Part shown: positions 1 through 8,571 of the stretch, one piece after another
How positions within the stretch are numbered: position 1 is the first letter of the stretch
Layout: each line of letters opens with the position of its first letter
From: Gemmatimonadota bacterium
GTDB taxonomy: Bacteria > Gemmatimonadota > Gemmatimonadetes > Longimicrobiales > Gaopeijiaceae
Assembly (NCBI GenBank): GCA_022571515.1
Contig: JACZXQ010000023.1
Span: 1 to 57,416, forward strand
Direction: 5' to 3'
DNA length: 57,416 bases
Notes under the pieces: generated by a model
What the model was told of the DNA's origin: nothing
The model's database searches: none
The model's input: only the letters and a program-made list of their open reading frames with translations
Made by a program: the position numbers and the translations under genes

Positions 1-281
1 GTGACTCAGGGTAGGAACGACGACGAGTCGTAGCAGGGCTACGGCGAGGAGGAGAGACGACGCATGAGGCATGCAACCCCCCTGTGCCCTTCGGGTTACG
101 GCGGCACGGGGCCATCTCCGTCGTTGGGGACCCTCAACGTAGCTAGTGCTACGCAGTCGGGCCCCCGCCTAGGAGCTGACACGGTAACAAGCGCGTTAGC
201 GCTTGTCGGCGCTCGTAACGCGACCCGCTGTACTTCTTCAACAGCCTTCTAGTCCACACAGCGATTCTGGAGAAGATATAT
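1..281. repeat. Hairpin-rich region upstream of etfA, no gene seen
   Basis: No convincing coding frame crosses this stretch. It holds a run of short inverted repeats: CGTAGC/GCTACG with a 3-base loop (29-43), GCATG/CATGC with a 3-base loop (62-74), a longer imperfect stem pairing CCCC-GTGCC with GGCAC-GGGG (about 77-118), a second CGTAGC/GCTACG with a 4-base loop (138-153), and an 8-bp perfect stem ACAAGCGC/GCGCTTGT with loop GTTA (187-206). The same CGTAGC arm is used twice. The 60 bases before the etfA ATG are less structured. The region could be an upstream gene's terminator, a leader RNA or an intergenic repeat element; the sequence does not decide. Confidence 0.5.
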
Positions 282-1259
282 ATGGGCGACGTACTCGCCT
301 TTGCGGAGCAGCGGGGCGGTGAGCTCCGGGGAGTGTCCAACGAGATCGTGAGCGCGGCATCGACACTGGCCGCCGCGCTGGGTGGGGTCGCGCATGCGGT
401 CGTGCTCGGCGGTCCGGGCATCTCCGGAGCAGAATCCGTCGGGGAGTTCGGTGCGGTGCGGGTATTGGTGGGCGAGCACGATGCCCTGCACCAGTACGTC
501 CCCGAGGCCTACGCCGAGGCCCTCGCGGCGGTGGTGCGAGGCGGCGACTATGCGGCCGTGCTCTTCCCGGCGACGGCCCAGTGCAAGGACCTGGCTCCCC
601 GCGTGGCGGCGCTACTGGACGTCCCGCTGGCCTGCGACGCGACGCAGGTGAGCGCGGTGGACGGCGTGGTGCGCGTGGTACGGCCGGTGTATTCGGGTAA
701 GGCGTTCGCGCATCTGCGCATGGAGGCTTCTCCCGCACTGGTATCGCTCAGGCCGAACGTTTTCCTGGCCGAGAGCGTCGGGGGCACCGTGGCCGTGGAG
801 TCCTTCGCGCCCGAGGTGGGCACGCCCACCACTCGAATCCTGGAGTTCAAGGCGGCCGTGGGTGGCTCGGTGGATGTGGCTGAGGCCAGCGTGATCGTCT
901 CCGGCGGTCGAGGCATGAAGGAGCCGGAGAACTGGCACCTTCTGGAAGAGCTTCGCGACGCGCTGGGCTCGGATGCTGCTCTCGGAGCATCGCGGGCGGT
1001 GGTCGATGCAGGCTGGCGTCCGCACGCCGAGCAGGTAGGGCAGACGGGCAAGACGGTCACGCCGAAGCTCTACTTCGCGGTGGGTATCTCGGGGGCCATC
1101 CAACACCTGGCCGGCATGCGCACGTCACAGACGATCGTGGCGATCAACAAGGATCCCGACGCGCCCATTTTCACGGTGGCGGATTTCGGGGTGGTGGGAG
1201 ACGCGCTGGAGATCCTGCCGCGGTTGAGCGAGGAGATCCGCGCCGTAAAGTCGGACTAG
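282..1259 (+). CDS. etfA: Electron transfer flavoprotein subunit alpha
   Basis: The 325-residue protein is the FAD-binding alpha subunit of electron transfer flavoprotein, which takes electrons from acyl-CoA and related dehydrogenases and passes them to a quinone oxidoreductase. The N-terminal half is the ETF alpha/beta-type domain. The C-terminal half, from about residue 200, carries the typical FAD-binding stretch: VSGGRGM near residue 206, then [16 protein letters not shown] and [10 protein letters not shown] before the terminal helix. Length and motif order match the family. The start is the ATG after an AT-rich stretch. The partner etfB normally lies directly upstream and would be outside the window. 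The gene ends 10 bases before the convergent moeA. Confidence 0.95.
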   Translation: MGDVLAFAEQRGGELRGVSNEIVSAASTLAAALGGVAHAVVLGGPGISGAESVGEFGAVRVLVGEHDALHQYVPEAYAEALAAVVRGGDYAAVLFPATAQCKDLAPRVAALLDVPLACDATQVSAVDGVVRVVRPVYSGKAFAHLRMEASPALVSLRPNVFLAESVGGTVAVESFAPEVGTPTTRILEFKAAVGGSVDVAEASVIVSGGRGMKEPENWHLLEELRDALGSDAALGASRAVVDAGWRPHAEQVGQTGKTVTPKLYFAVGISGAIQHLAGMRTSQTIVAINKDPDAPIFTVADFGVVGDALEILPRLSEEIRAVKSD

Positions 1260-1269
1260 ATCCAGTCCG

Positions 1270-2610
1270 CTAGCCGATGTCGGCGTCCGCCGACAGGGCG
1301 CGCGCCGCCATGAAGGAGGCGCGCGATCCCCAGGCCGGGCGATCGTCGAGGAGGATCACCCGCACGCGCTCGCCGGCCCGAAGCTTCTCGACACCTTCGG
1401 GTACGACGGCCAGGCCCTCGGCCTTGCCCAGGCTGTCCATCAAGCCGGAGCCCTGGGGTCCCGTCAGGTTCACGGTGAGAGCACCGCCGTCCTCGCTCAC
1501 CGTGACTCGCAGGAAGTGCGTGAGGTCCCGCGCAGAGGAGAGATCTTCGCCGGCGGTGGCTTCCAGCACGAATCGGTGGACGGCGCTGTGGCCGGCGAGC
1601 TTCAGGAGGAAGGGCCGTACAAACAGCTCAAAGGTCACGAAGGCGGAGGCCGGATTGCCCGGTAGCCCAAACACAGGCAGCGGATCCGCCCCATCCCGGG
1701 GGATGTGACCGAAGCTGAAGGGGCTTCCGGGACGCAGCTTCACACGCCAGAAGTCGAGCTGGTACCCGAGGTCGAGGAGTACGCGCTTGATCAAGTCGCC
1801 CTCGCCCATGGAGGCGCCCCCGATGGTGACCAACGCGTCCGCATCCATTGCGCGCTCAACATGATCGTGAAGGTCGTCGACGTCGTCGCGGGCGATGCCG
1901 AGAGAAAGCGGGATGCAGCCCGCCGCGAGAGACGCCCCCCTGATGGTGTGGCTGTTGCTCTCGGGGATAGCGGAGCCCTCCAGGACACGCTCGAATTCGC
2001 CGAGCGCCGCCAGTTCATCACCGTTGGCTAGGATCGCCACGGTGGGACGGCCACCCACTTCGATCTCCGAGGCGCCCGTCGCGGCCGCGACACCAATTCG
2101 TCCCGGAGTGAGCGATACGCCGTTCTCCAGCATCACGTCGCCGGCCGCACAGTCCAGGCCCCCGGGGCGAACGTGCCTCTTGATATCGGCGTCGTCACGG
2201 ACCAGCACCGTCCCCGTGGACGCCGCCTCCCGATCCGTGTGCTCGACCCGTATCACCGAGTCCGCGCCCTCCGGAACCGCGCCGCCCGTCATGATGCGGA
2301 TGGCGGTGCCGGCCTGGAGCGTGAGCCCCCCGGATGGACCCGCGAGGATGTGCCCGGCGACCGGCAAGCTCACAGGATCGTCGGCGGTGGCGCCCCTCAC
2401 GTCGTCACCCCGGACGGCATAGCCGTCCATTGCGCTTGATTTCCAGGGTGGAAGTGCCACCGGTGAGCGGAGGTCTTCGGCAAGAGCCCTACCGAGGGCG
2501 TCGTCCAGCGAAATCATCTCGGTCGCCAGCGGATTTGCCGCCGCGAGGATCCGTCGGAGAGCTTCATCGGCCGTCAGCCAGTCGGCGCTCAGTGTCTCAA
2601 AATCGGTCAT
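1270..2610 (-). CDS. moeA: Molybdopterin molybdenumtransferase MoeA
   Basis: MoeA inserts molybdate into adenylated molybdopterin to complete the molybdenum cofactor. The 446-residue protein shows the family signatures in order: LPPWKSSAMDGYA near residue 60, IMTGGAVPEGAD near 110, the nucleotide-handling GGASMGEGD near 265, and LPGNPAS near 325 before the C-terminal beta-barrel domain. An ATG 22 codons upstream is open, but the start at MTDFETL fits MoeA homologues and avoids an Arg-rich non-family extension. Another cofactor gene, moaC, lies about 24 kb away on the same strand, so the pathway is scattered. The upstream same-strand neighbour is an outer-membrane barrel with no evident functional link. 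Confidence 0.94.
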   Translation of the reverse strand: MTDFETLSADWLTADEALRRILAAANPLATEMISLDDALGRALAEDLRSPVALPPWKSSAMDGYAVRGDDVRGATADDPVSLPVAGHILAGPSGGLTLQAGTAIRIMTGGAVPEGADSVIRVEHTDREAASTGTVLVRDDADIKRHVRPGGLDCAAGDVMLENGVSLTPGRIGVAAATGASEIEVGGRPTVAILANGDELAALGEFERVLEGSAIPESNSHTIRGASLAAGCIPLSLGIARDDVDDLHDHVERAMDADALVTIGGASMGEGDLIKRVLLDLGYQLDFWRVKLRPGSPFSFGHIPRDGADPLPVFGLPGNPASAFVTFELFVRPFLLKLAGHSAVHRFVLEATAGEDLSSARDLTHFLRVTVSEDGGALTVNLTGPQGSGLMDSLGKAEGLAVVPEGVEKLRAGERVRVILLDDRPAWGSRASFMAARALSADADIG

Positions 2611-2627
2611 GTCTGCTCGGCTGCGCC

Positions 2628-3326
2628 TCAGAACCGGATCGCGGTACCTACCGTGAAGGCGGGAGCACCGACCCATTCGCTGTCGGGCACGGGGCCGAAA
2701 TCTCGACTCAGGTCCGTGAAGCCGGGAGGTGTCGTGATCTTCCAGAGGTTGAGGGAGGCATCCAGCCGGATAGTGAATCTAGGGGATGCGTGAATCGCGA
2801 TGCCACCACCTGCAATCGCAGTGAACCGTGTTCCGAACGAGAAGCGGTCCGTCGCCGGAAGTTCGACGGCCTCCTCGAGGGTCGTGTCTTCGGATGTCGC
2901 GAAGGCGAGTCCGCCCCCGACCAGCACGAAGGGGCGCAGGCGGTGCCACGAGCGGTGCCCCGTGAGGTTGAGCCGAAAGCGTGCCTCCAAGGTGGTAACC
3001 GTCAGGTCCGACACGCCTAGGTGCCGGTCCCCCGCGGCGCGGCGCGGGTCCCGCACCTCCCGGTCGCCGGCGAATATGGTGGTACCCAGCTCCACCGTCA
3101 GTGTCGAGCCCACGTCGATGCTATAGCGACCCCCGTATACGGTGGCCGACCCCATGCCGATCCGGAGTTGTCCGGGGCTTGGGTCGGACGTGCCGACGAA
3201 GAACACCACCTCCTGCTTGGACTCGAGAAAGCGATAGGGAGACGGAACCACCTGGCACTCGATGGCGCCGGGGAGCCAAAGGAGGACCATCGTGGTAGTA
3301 ACAATCCGGATCGTTGCCATGCGCAT
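2628..3326 (-). CDS. Predicted outer-membrane beta-barrel protein
   Basis: The 232-residue protein opens with a signal peptide: a short basic start (MRMATIRIV), a hydrophobic core and a likely cleavage near IECQVV. The rest alternates polar and hydrophobic residues in strand-like blocks, with glycine-rich turns, and ends FTVGTAIRF; the terminal Phe is typical of barrel proteins handled by the BAM machinery. It resembles the general OmpA/OmpW-like barrel type, but no specific family is recognised. In-frame ATGs occur at 3341, 3326 and 3320, and none has a strong ribosome binding site, so the start is uncertain. It is followed 17 bases later by moeA on the same strand. Confidence 0.6.
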   Translation of the reverse strand: MRMATIRIVTTTMVLLWLPGAIECQVVPSPYRFLESKQEVVFFVGTSDPSPGQLRIGMGSATVYGGRYSIDVGSTLTVELGTTIFAGDREVRDPRRAAGDRHLGVSDLTVTTLEARFRLNLTGHRSWHRLRPFVLVGGGLAFATSEDTTLEEAVELPATDRFSFGTRFTAIAGGGIAIHASPRFTIRLDASLNLWKITTPPGFTDLSRDFGPVPDSEWVGAPAFTVGTAIRF

Positions 3327-3422
3327 GGAGTTCAGGCACATTCGTTTCGAGTCGGGAATGGAGCCGCCGGGAGCGGCATGCGAGAGCTTTAACACCATCG
3401 GCCGTAGATCGTTTCAAACCTA

Positions 3423-4409
3423 ATGACGCACTCAACGGATCTCTCCTCCAGGCATGTTTTCGTAGCGTCCGTCCTCGCGCTGATGCTCCTGACGGCGGTA
3501 CGGGTCATGGGTCAAACGGCCGTCACCAATGGGGAGGAGAATCTCCGGGCCGGCCCGAATGGCTTGGTCCTCGGTCAAGTGCGGGACGGCATTGTCTTGG
3601 AGGTTACGGGGGACGATGGTCGGTGGGTACGGATCCGCCTCCACGGTTGGGTTTGGTCCAGGTCACTTCAGGCGATCGACCGAGCCGGCTTCGACCTGGT
3701 GGTATCCGCTGAGGACGGCGAGAACATCCGTGGCGCTCCGGCCGGCGACATCATCGGCCGGCTCGAGGAGGGGATGCTGCTGGCTCAGATCGAGTCTACC
3801 ACGGGATGGCGGCGGGTGGAGCGCGAGGTGTGGATCTGGAAGGCCTCATTGGACTTTCCCGAGGCGGACGAAGCGGCGAGCGATGACGAGCGCGCCGAGT
3901 GGGTACGCACCGGTCCGGCGGGCGGAGCGATCCTCAGCGGCCCGGACGGGGATACCCTTGCCAAGACCCTTCCCGGCGCCGATGTGCGCATCCTCGCACG
4001 CGACGGAAACTGGGCTCGAGTCAGGGTGGAGGGGTGGACGTGGATCCCGGACCTGCCTACCGGAGAGGACGAGGAGTCCGGGGTGCTCACTGAAGTGAGC
4101 ATAGAGGATGTGGTATCCAATCCCGGCCAGTACCGCGGCAGGGCCGTGCAGTGGGACGTCCAGTTCATTTCCCTCGAGCGCGCCGAGAAGATCCGCACCG
4201 ACTTCTACGAGGGCGAGCCGTTCCTGCTCACCCGGGGTGGGGAAGACGGTGCTCAGTTCGTCTACGTGGCGGTGCCGCCCGACATGTTGCCTCTGGTGGA
4301 TGGCTTGTTGCCGCTGGAACGTATTCTCGTCGTCGGACGCCTCAGGTTGGGAGCGGCGGCTCTGACGGGCAGTCCCATCATCGATCTCATGGAGTTGGTC
4401 CGGCGTTGA
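3423..4409 (+). CDS. Secreted protein with three SH3-like repeats
   Basis: The 328-residue protein begins with a hydrophobic signal segment (about residues 10-28) ending near MGQTAV. Three related modules follow, each about 55-65 residues and each ending in a VWSRSLQ, VWIWKAS or WTWIPDL type strand. Each starts with an ENLRAGPNG, ENIRGAPAG or AILSGPDG type turn, as in bacterial SH3 (SH3b) domains that bind wall or other ligands. The last 100 residues (from about TEVSIEDV) form a separate domain resembling an OB-like fold. The stop codon overlaps the TTG start of the metalloprotease lipoprotein, so the two are probably translated together. Substrate and exact role are unknown. Confidence 0.72.
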   Translation: MTHSTDLSSRHVFVASVLALMLLTAVRVMGQTAVTNGEENLRAGPNGLVLGQVRDGIVLEVTGDDGRWVRIRLHGWVWSRSLQAIDRAGFDLVVSAEDGENIRGAPAGDIIGRLEEGMLLAQIESTTGWRRVEREVWIWKASLDFPEADEAASDDERAEWVRTGPAGGAILSGPDGDTLAKTLPGADVRILARDGNWARVRVEGWTWIPDLPTGEDEESGVLTEVSIEDVVSNPGQYRGRAVQWDVQFISLERAEKIRTDFYEGEPFLLTRGGEDGAQFVYVAVPPDMLPLVDGLLPLERILVVGRLRLGAAALTGSPIIDLMELVRR

Positions 4410-6580
4410 GATTCCTCAAGGCTCTAGCCGCCGCGGGCCTGGTCGTCTCGCTGAGCGTATGCGGGGGAGGAGACGGCCCTGTAGATCCTCCCACCAGGAG
4501 CCTCGAGATCGTGATCGTGGGGGGTGACAACCAGTTCGCCCCCGCTTTAGGGCGCTTGCCCGATCTCCTTCAGGTCGTCGTTCGTTCGGTGGCCGACCGC
4601 AGGCCCGAGGAGGGCGTCACGGTCTCGTGGTCCGTGGTGGCCGGCTCGGGCGCATCGTTGGATCAGACCAGCAGCGTAACCAGCGCAGCGGGGTTCACCG
4701 CCGTCGGAGCGTCTCTGGGGGCCGGCTTGGGTGAGTACCTTATCCGTGCTGCGGTCATCAGTCAGGGCGATGCCTTCGTCGAGTTCACCGCCAACGCGGT
4801 TCTTCCGCCCCTGCTCACCGTCGTTCCCGCCGCGGCGACCGCGGGTGACGCCATCGACATCGAGGGCTCGAACTTCAGCCCGACCCCCCGTCACAACACG
4901 GTGCTCTTCTCCGGCATTCCCGGCAGGGTGCTCGCGAGCCAGACAGGCAGACTCACGGTGGAGGTGCCGCCCTGCCTTCCGAGCAGGTCCGTGGAGGTCG
5001 AGGTGCGACTCGGAGAGTCACGCAGTGATCCACGCTCGATGAGTGTGACGGGTACGCAGATGGCACCGGCCCTCGCCGTTGGCGCTGATACGCTGCTCTC
5101 GGGGTCGGACGGCTTCCTGTGCTTCGCGTTCGGGGGCGACGGCCCGCAGGCCAGCTACCTCGCGGTGGTGCAGTCCTCCAGCCAGGTCGGCGCCGCGCGC
5201 TTCGACATGAGGCTACTGGGTCTGGTGGGAGCCCCCGTGACGATGGCAGCCGGATCGCACACGGAGGCTCGGCCCATTGGGGCCGTCCCGGCTGCGCCGG
5301 ACGGCCCGGGATTGGCCCAGGCGGAGTGGGAACACTTTGTGCGCCGCGTGGAAGCGGAGGCGGTGGCCACGACGCCCGTGGTGCCGCCGGCGCCAGCTCC
5401 GGCCAGCTCAACCCACACGCCGGTGGTCGGCGAGCGAAGGGACTTCGATGTGCTCGGCACCGGGGGAACCTTCACTCAGGTGACCGGTGAGGTGCGCTTG
5501 GTCTCGCAGCAAGCTGCGTTTTACGTGGACGCCAGTGTTCTCCCTGATGTGCCCAACTCCTTTCTCGAGCGCCTGGCCATGTGGTTCGACGAGCCGACGT
5601 TTCCCCTCATAACGGAGAGCTATGGGGATGTCAGCGATCTGGACGGAAATGGCAAGGTCATCATCCTTCTGACTCCGGTGGTGAACCGGTTGACGCCGAG
5701 GGGCGCAGATGGCTTCGCGGCGGGCTTCTTCTTCGGTCTGGATCTGCTGGTGGATGCAGAGAACGGCAATCAGGGCGAGATCTTCTATCTGTTGGTGCCG
5801 GACCCGACGGGTCAGTTCTCGGATCCACATTCGGTGAGTGAGCTTGAACGGATCCTGCCTGCGATTCTGGCCCACGAGTTCCAGCACATGATCCACTTCA
5901 ACGAACGCGTGCTGAAGCGCGGTGCGGACCGGGCCGACGCAGTCTGGCTCTCCGAGGCCCTTGCTCACACGGCGGAAGATGTCGTGGCGGAGCACTTCAT
6001 GGCCCAGGGGGATTCCGACTCCGCGCAGTTGTTCGGCGCGGAGAACTACGGCCGAGCGGCGCTCTACCTGGATGCGCCATCGCAGTGGAGCCTCATCGTG
6101 AGCGCGGGCCTGGTGAGCCTCGAGGAGCGGGGTGCCGGCTGGTTGTTCGTGCGCTATTTAGAGGAGCGGTTCGGCGGAGATTCCCTTTTGCGGGCGCTCA
6201 CCCAGACCACGTTGACCGGGACGGAGAACGTGACTGCGGCAGCGGGATCCACGTGGCCGTCGCTCTTGGCGGACTGGGGCGCCGCGGTCGGAGTGGAGGG
6301 TCAGCCGGCCGAGCGACGGGCGATGGTGCGGTCCGAGCTACAGTACCCGGTGCTCGATCTGGTCGAAGCCCTACGGACCGTGAGGGTTACGTTCCCGCTC
6401 GTGCCGTTATCCAGGGGAGGTGCGGACTTCGTAACGTCTGACCGCCTGTGGTCGTCCTCGAGTGCCTACTTTCTGATTCAGCCAGCGACCACAGGTCTCG
6501 GTCTTGCAGTACTCGGGTCGGGCGGTGTACCTCCTTCCGAGGAAGCTGCCTTTCAGTTGAAAATCGTGCGGTTGTTCTAG
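4406..6580 (+). CDS. Lipoprotein with IPT/TIG domain and M30-type metalloprotease
   Basis: The TTG start overlaps the upstream stop as TTGA and gives a 724-residue protein with a lipoprotein signal (hydrophobic run ending SVCGGG), so it is likely lipid-anchored. After an Ig-like region there is an IPT/TIG-type segment near residues 133-215. The catalytic part has the zinc motif HEFQH at residues 490-494, then MIHFNE and, downstream, WLSEALAHTAED, an arrangement typical of M30 (hyicolysin-like) peptidases. The aspartate-rich segment before it (SDLDGNGKVII) is also typical of these proteins. The longer open frame begins at 4151 inside the upstream gene; the lipobox argues for the TTG. Substrate is unknown; coupling to the SH3 protein suggests envelope targets. 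Confidence 0.78.
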   Translation: MRFLKALAAAGLVVSLSVCGGGDGPVDPPTRSLEIVIVGGDNQFAPALGRLPDLLQVVVRSVADRRPEEGVTVSWSVVAGSGASLDQTSSVTSAAGFTAVGASLGAGLGEYLIRAAVISQGDAFVEFTANAVLPPLLTVVPAAATAGDAIDIEGSNFSPTPRHNTVLFSGIPGRVLASQTGRLTVEVPPCLPSRSVEVEVRLGESRSDPRSMSVTGTQMAPALAVGADTLLSGSDGFLCFAFGGDGPQASYLAVVQSSSQVGAARFDMRLLGLVGAPVTMAAGSHTEARPIGAVPAAPDGPGLAQAEWEHFVRRVEAEAVATTPVVPPAPAPASSTHTPVVGERRDFDVLGTGGTFTQVTGEVRLVSQQAAFYVDASVLPDVPNSFLERLAMWFDEPTFPLITESYGDVSDLDGNGKVIILLTPVVNRLTPRGADGFAAGFFFGLDLLVDAENGNQGEIFYLLVPDPTGQFSDPHSVSELERILPAILAHEFQHMIHFNERVLKRGADRADAVWLSEALAHTAEDVVAEHFMAQGDSDSAQLFGAENYGRAALYLDAPSQWSLIVSAGLVSLEERGAGWLFVRYLEERFGGDSLLRALTQTTLTGTENVTAAAGSTWPSLLADWGAAVGVEGQPAERRAMVRSELQYPVLDLVEALRTVRVTFPLVPLSRGGADFVTSDRLWSSSSAYFLIQPATTGLGLAVLGSGGVPPSEEAAFQLKIVRLF

Positions 6581-6681
6581 GACTGACCGAGCGTTGATTC
6601 TGCGAGGCGCCGTCTGGATCTTCAAGGGAACGATCTCGTAGTGTGCAGTGTCTACGAGGCAGGCCTTTACGGATAGCATCA

Positions 6682-7488
6682 ATGCCAATGCGCTGTTCGA
6701 CGTGTGGTGAACATCTGAGGGATCACGAGCGCAGCTGTCCCACCTGTGGGGCGGCCGTCACTCGTTCCGTCATGCGCCAAACAGGGGTGAAGAGTTGCCC
6801 TCGGTGCGCGTACGTCGGCGAGGGCATCGACTATTTCCGGCGCCCGGGCCACATCTTTCTTCTCGTAGGCGTCAGTCTGTTTACGTATGGACTTGGTGGT
6901 CTCGCGTACTGGCTGGCCCGGCGCAAACACCGTGTTTGCCCGCAGTGCGGCCTGGGTTGGATGCACGCGGGCGCTCTGGGCCAAGGTGGTCGACACCCGG
7001 CGCATGGAATCGCCGGGATCGCCGTCGAGTCCGAGGAGCCACTTCCGAGGAGCGGCGTGGGCCGGCAGGTCATCGGGGTCGGCATGGCGGCGATTGCCGC
7101 GATGATGATTTCGGTCGGCTTCGTCGAGTTCGTACTTCCGATGGTGGCGGTAGGCAGCGTCATCGGAGCGGGTGGCACCGCGACCTTCTGGTGGGGCATG
7201 AAGGCAAAGCAGGAGCTCCGCCGCGTGCTGGCCGCTCGGACGCAAAGGCGAGTGCTGATGCTCGCGACGGAAAAGGGCGGCGTTCTCACCGTGACCGAAG
7301 TGGCCGCGTCGTTGAACATGTCTCTCGACAGGGCCGAGGAACTCATGAACACCATGGACGACGGCTTCCGGGTGCGCTCCGACGTGACGGAGCAGGGAAT
7401 CATCGTCTACGAGTTCCCCGAGGTCCTCCACCGCCCGTCCTTGGACTTTTCCCCGCGGCCACAGCTCGACTCCGGCACCAACGCCTGA
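6682..7488 (+). CDS. Zinc-ribbon membrane protein with C-terminal helix-turn-helix-like domain
   Basis: No named family is recognised in this 268-residue protein. Its N-terminus carries two CxxC pairs (residues 5/8 and 19/22), a third pair at 39/42 and a fourth (CPQC) just after the first membrane segment, so one or two zinc ribbons are likely. Hydrophobic segments lie at about residues 55-77 and 125-170. The last 80 residues (LTVTEVAASLNMS...) look like a winged-helix domain of the kind that follows ribbon-membrane proteins of unknown function. The start at MPMRCSTCG is chosen because it sits just before the first zinc ligand; the frame stays open 13 codons further upstream. A possible terminator follows the stop. 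Confidence 0.65.
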   Translation: MPMRCSTCGEHLRDHERSCPTCGAAVTRSVMRQTGVKSCPRCAYVGEGIDYFRRPGHIFLLVGVSLFTYGLGGLAYWLARRKHRVCPQCGLGWMHAGALGQGGRHPAHGIAGIAVESEEPLPRSGVGRQVIGVGMAAIAAMMISVGFVEFVLPMVAVGSVIGAGGTATFWWGMKAKQELRRVLAARTQRRVLMLATEKGGVLTVTEVAASLNMSLDRAEELMNTMDDGFRVRSDVTEQGIIVYEFPEVLHRPSLDFSPRPQLDSGTNA

Positions 7489-7498
7489 CGCCCCTCTA

Positions 7499-8431
7499 TT
7501 AGGCCGACTCGGCCTCTTTTGCGCGGGCGTAGCGGGTCACCGAGACACCTCCGATTATGACGGCTGCGCCGGCCAGTTGTATGGCGGCGGGCCGCTCTCC
7601 CAACCAGAACCATGCTACCACCAACGCGACCAGCGGTACCAGGTTGGAGAATGCGGAGGTACGGCTGCTCCCGATATGCTCCACGCCGCGGTACCACAAC
7701 AGGTAGGCCACGGCGATCGACATGACTCCCGCGTAGAACACGCTCACCCATGCCGTGGTCGATAGGGCTGCGAGGTCGGTCTGCGCCACCTGTGGCCCGC
7801 CGATGATCGCGAGGGAGACCGCACCGATGCCCAGCGTCCACGTGGTCACCGGCAGCGCACCGTAGCGTCTCGTGAGGTCCTGAGACCCGACGGTGTACAC
7901 GGCCCACACGCTGGCCGAGCCCACCATTAGCAGGTCACCCGTCGGGACACCATTCCCGATCGCCACCTCCTGAGAGCCGCCGAGCACCACGAGCACCATG
8001 CCCGCCAGGGCGCCGAACACGCCGGCCCACACCAGGCCGCCGTGCCGCTCCAAGCCCAGCAGCGTGGCGAGGATCAGGGTCCAAACAGGCGTGGTTGCCA
8101 ACATCAGGGCAGCGTTTCCGGCCAGCGTGAGCTCAATGCCGTAGATGAACAGGAGCTGATACCCCACGTTACCGATGAGTCCCAAGGCGATGATGCGAGG
8201 CACATCGGATCGCTCGGGCATTTGCAGGGGCCCCTGGAGCCTGAGCATCATCACCAGAGCGGCGGCGGCCATTGGAAAACGCAGAGCGTTGAAGGCCAGG
8301 GGAGGCATCTCAGTCAGAGCTATCTTGATGACGGAGAAGTTGATGCCCCAGATCACGGCCATTGCCACGAGTCCGGCGTCGGTGAGGACTGCGTCCCCAC
8401 GTTTCTCGGCGCCCGATGAGGGAGGTTTCAT
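7499..8431 (-). CDS. EamA-family (DMT superfamily) transporter
   Basis: The 310-residue protein has ten hydrophobic segments arranged as two EamA repeats, each of about 140 residues. The first repeat begins with LVAMAVIWGINF and the second with LLMVGSASVWAVYTV; both contain the small-residue-rich helices of drug/metabolite transporters. The substrate cannot be read from the sequence; relatives export amino acids, metabolites or drugs. It is divergent from the GAF/TPR gene, with about 140 bases between them, and its 3' end nearly abuts the convergent zinc-ribbon gene. Confidence 0.88.
   Translation of the reverse strand: MKPPSSGAEKRGDAVLTDAGLVAMAVIWGINFSVIKIALTEMPPLAFNALRFPMAAAALVMMLRLQGPLQMPERSDVPRIIALGLIGNVGYQLLFIYGIELTLAGNAALMLATTPVWTLILATLLGLERHGGLVWAGVFGALAGMVLVVLGGSQEVAIGNGVPTGDLLMVGSASVWAVYTVGSQDLTRRYGALPVTTWTLGIGAVSLAIIGGPQVAQTDLAALSTTAWVSVFYAGVMSIAVAYLLWYRGVEHIGSSRTSAFSNLVPLVALVVAWFWLGERPAAIQLAGAAVIIGGVSVTRYARAKEAESA
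7501..7520 (+). terminator. Possible intrinsic terminator after the zinc-ribbon gene
   Basis: AGGCC-GACTC-GGCCT can fold into a short GC stem and is followed on the plus strand by C and four T residues. It lies 12 bases after the stop of the upstream gene and overlaps the 3' end of the convergent EamA gene. The stem is short, so confidence is limited. Confidence 0.38.
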
Positions 8432-8532
8432 CGCCTGTGGGTTGAGTTCGGCAAGGGGTTGGTCGATACTCGTGGGAGGCCCATTTTCGGCCTCTGCGCA
8501 AGATTGTTGTTTTTAGGGCGTGGGAAATCTAG

Positions 8533-8540
8533 CTTATAAG
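8533..8540. promoter_or_regulatory. Palindromic AT-rich element upstream of the GAF/TPR gene
   Basis: A perfect CTTATAAG palindrome lies about 32 bases before the ATG of the TPR gene, in the divergent intergenic space. TATAAG resembles a -10 box, with a weak TTTAGG 17 bases upstream. It may be a promoter or an operator; no transcript evidence is available. Confidence 0.3.
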
Positions 8541-8571
8541 GGTCGACCGAAAGCTATTTCATACGAGGTTC

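Noticed and set aside
231-281. In-frame extension of etfA upstream of its ATG (reading YFFNSLLVHTAILEKIY)
   Set aside because: There is an in-frame stop at 216-218, no start codon of normal type fits, and ETF alpha homology begins at the ATG.
4151-4405. N-terminal extension of the metalloprotease lipoprotein
   Set aside because: It overlaps the SH3 gene in another frame and would bury the lipoprotein signal.
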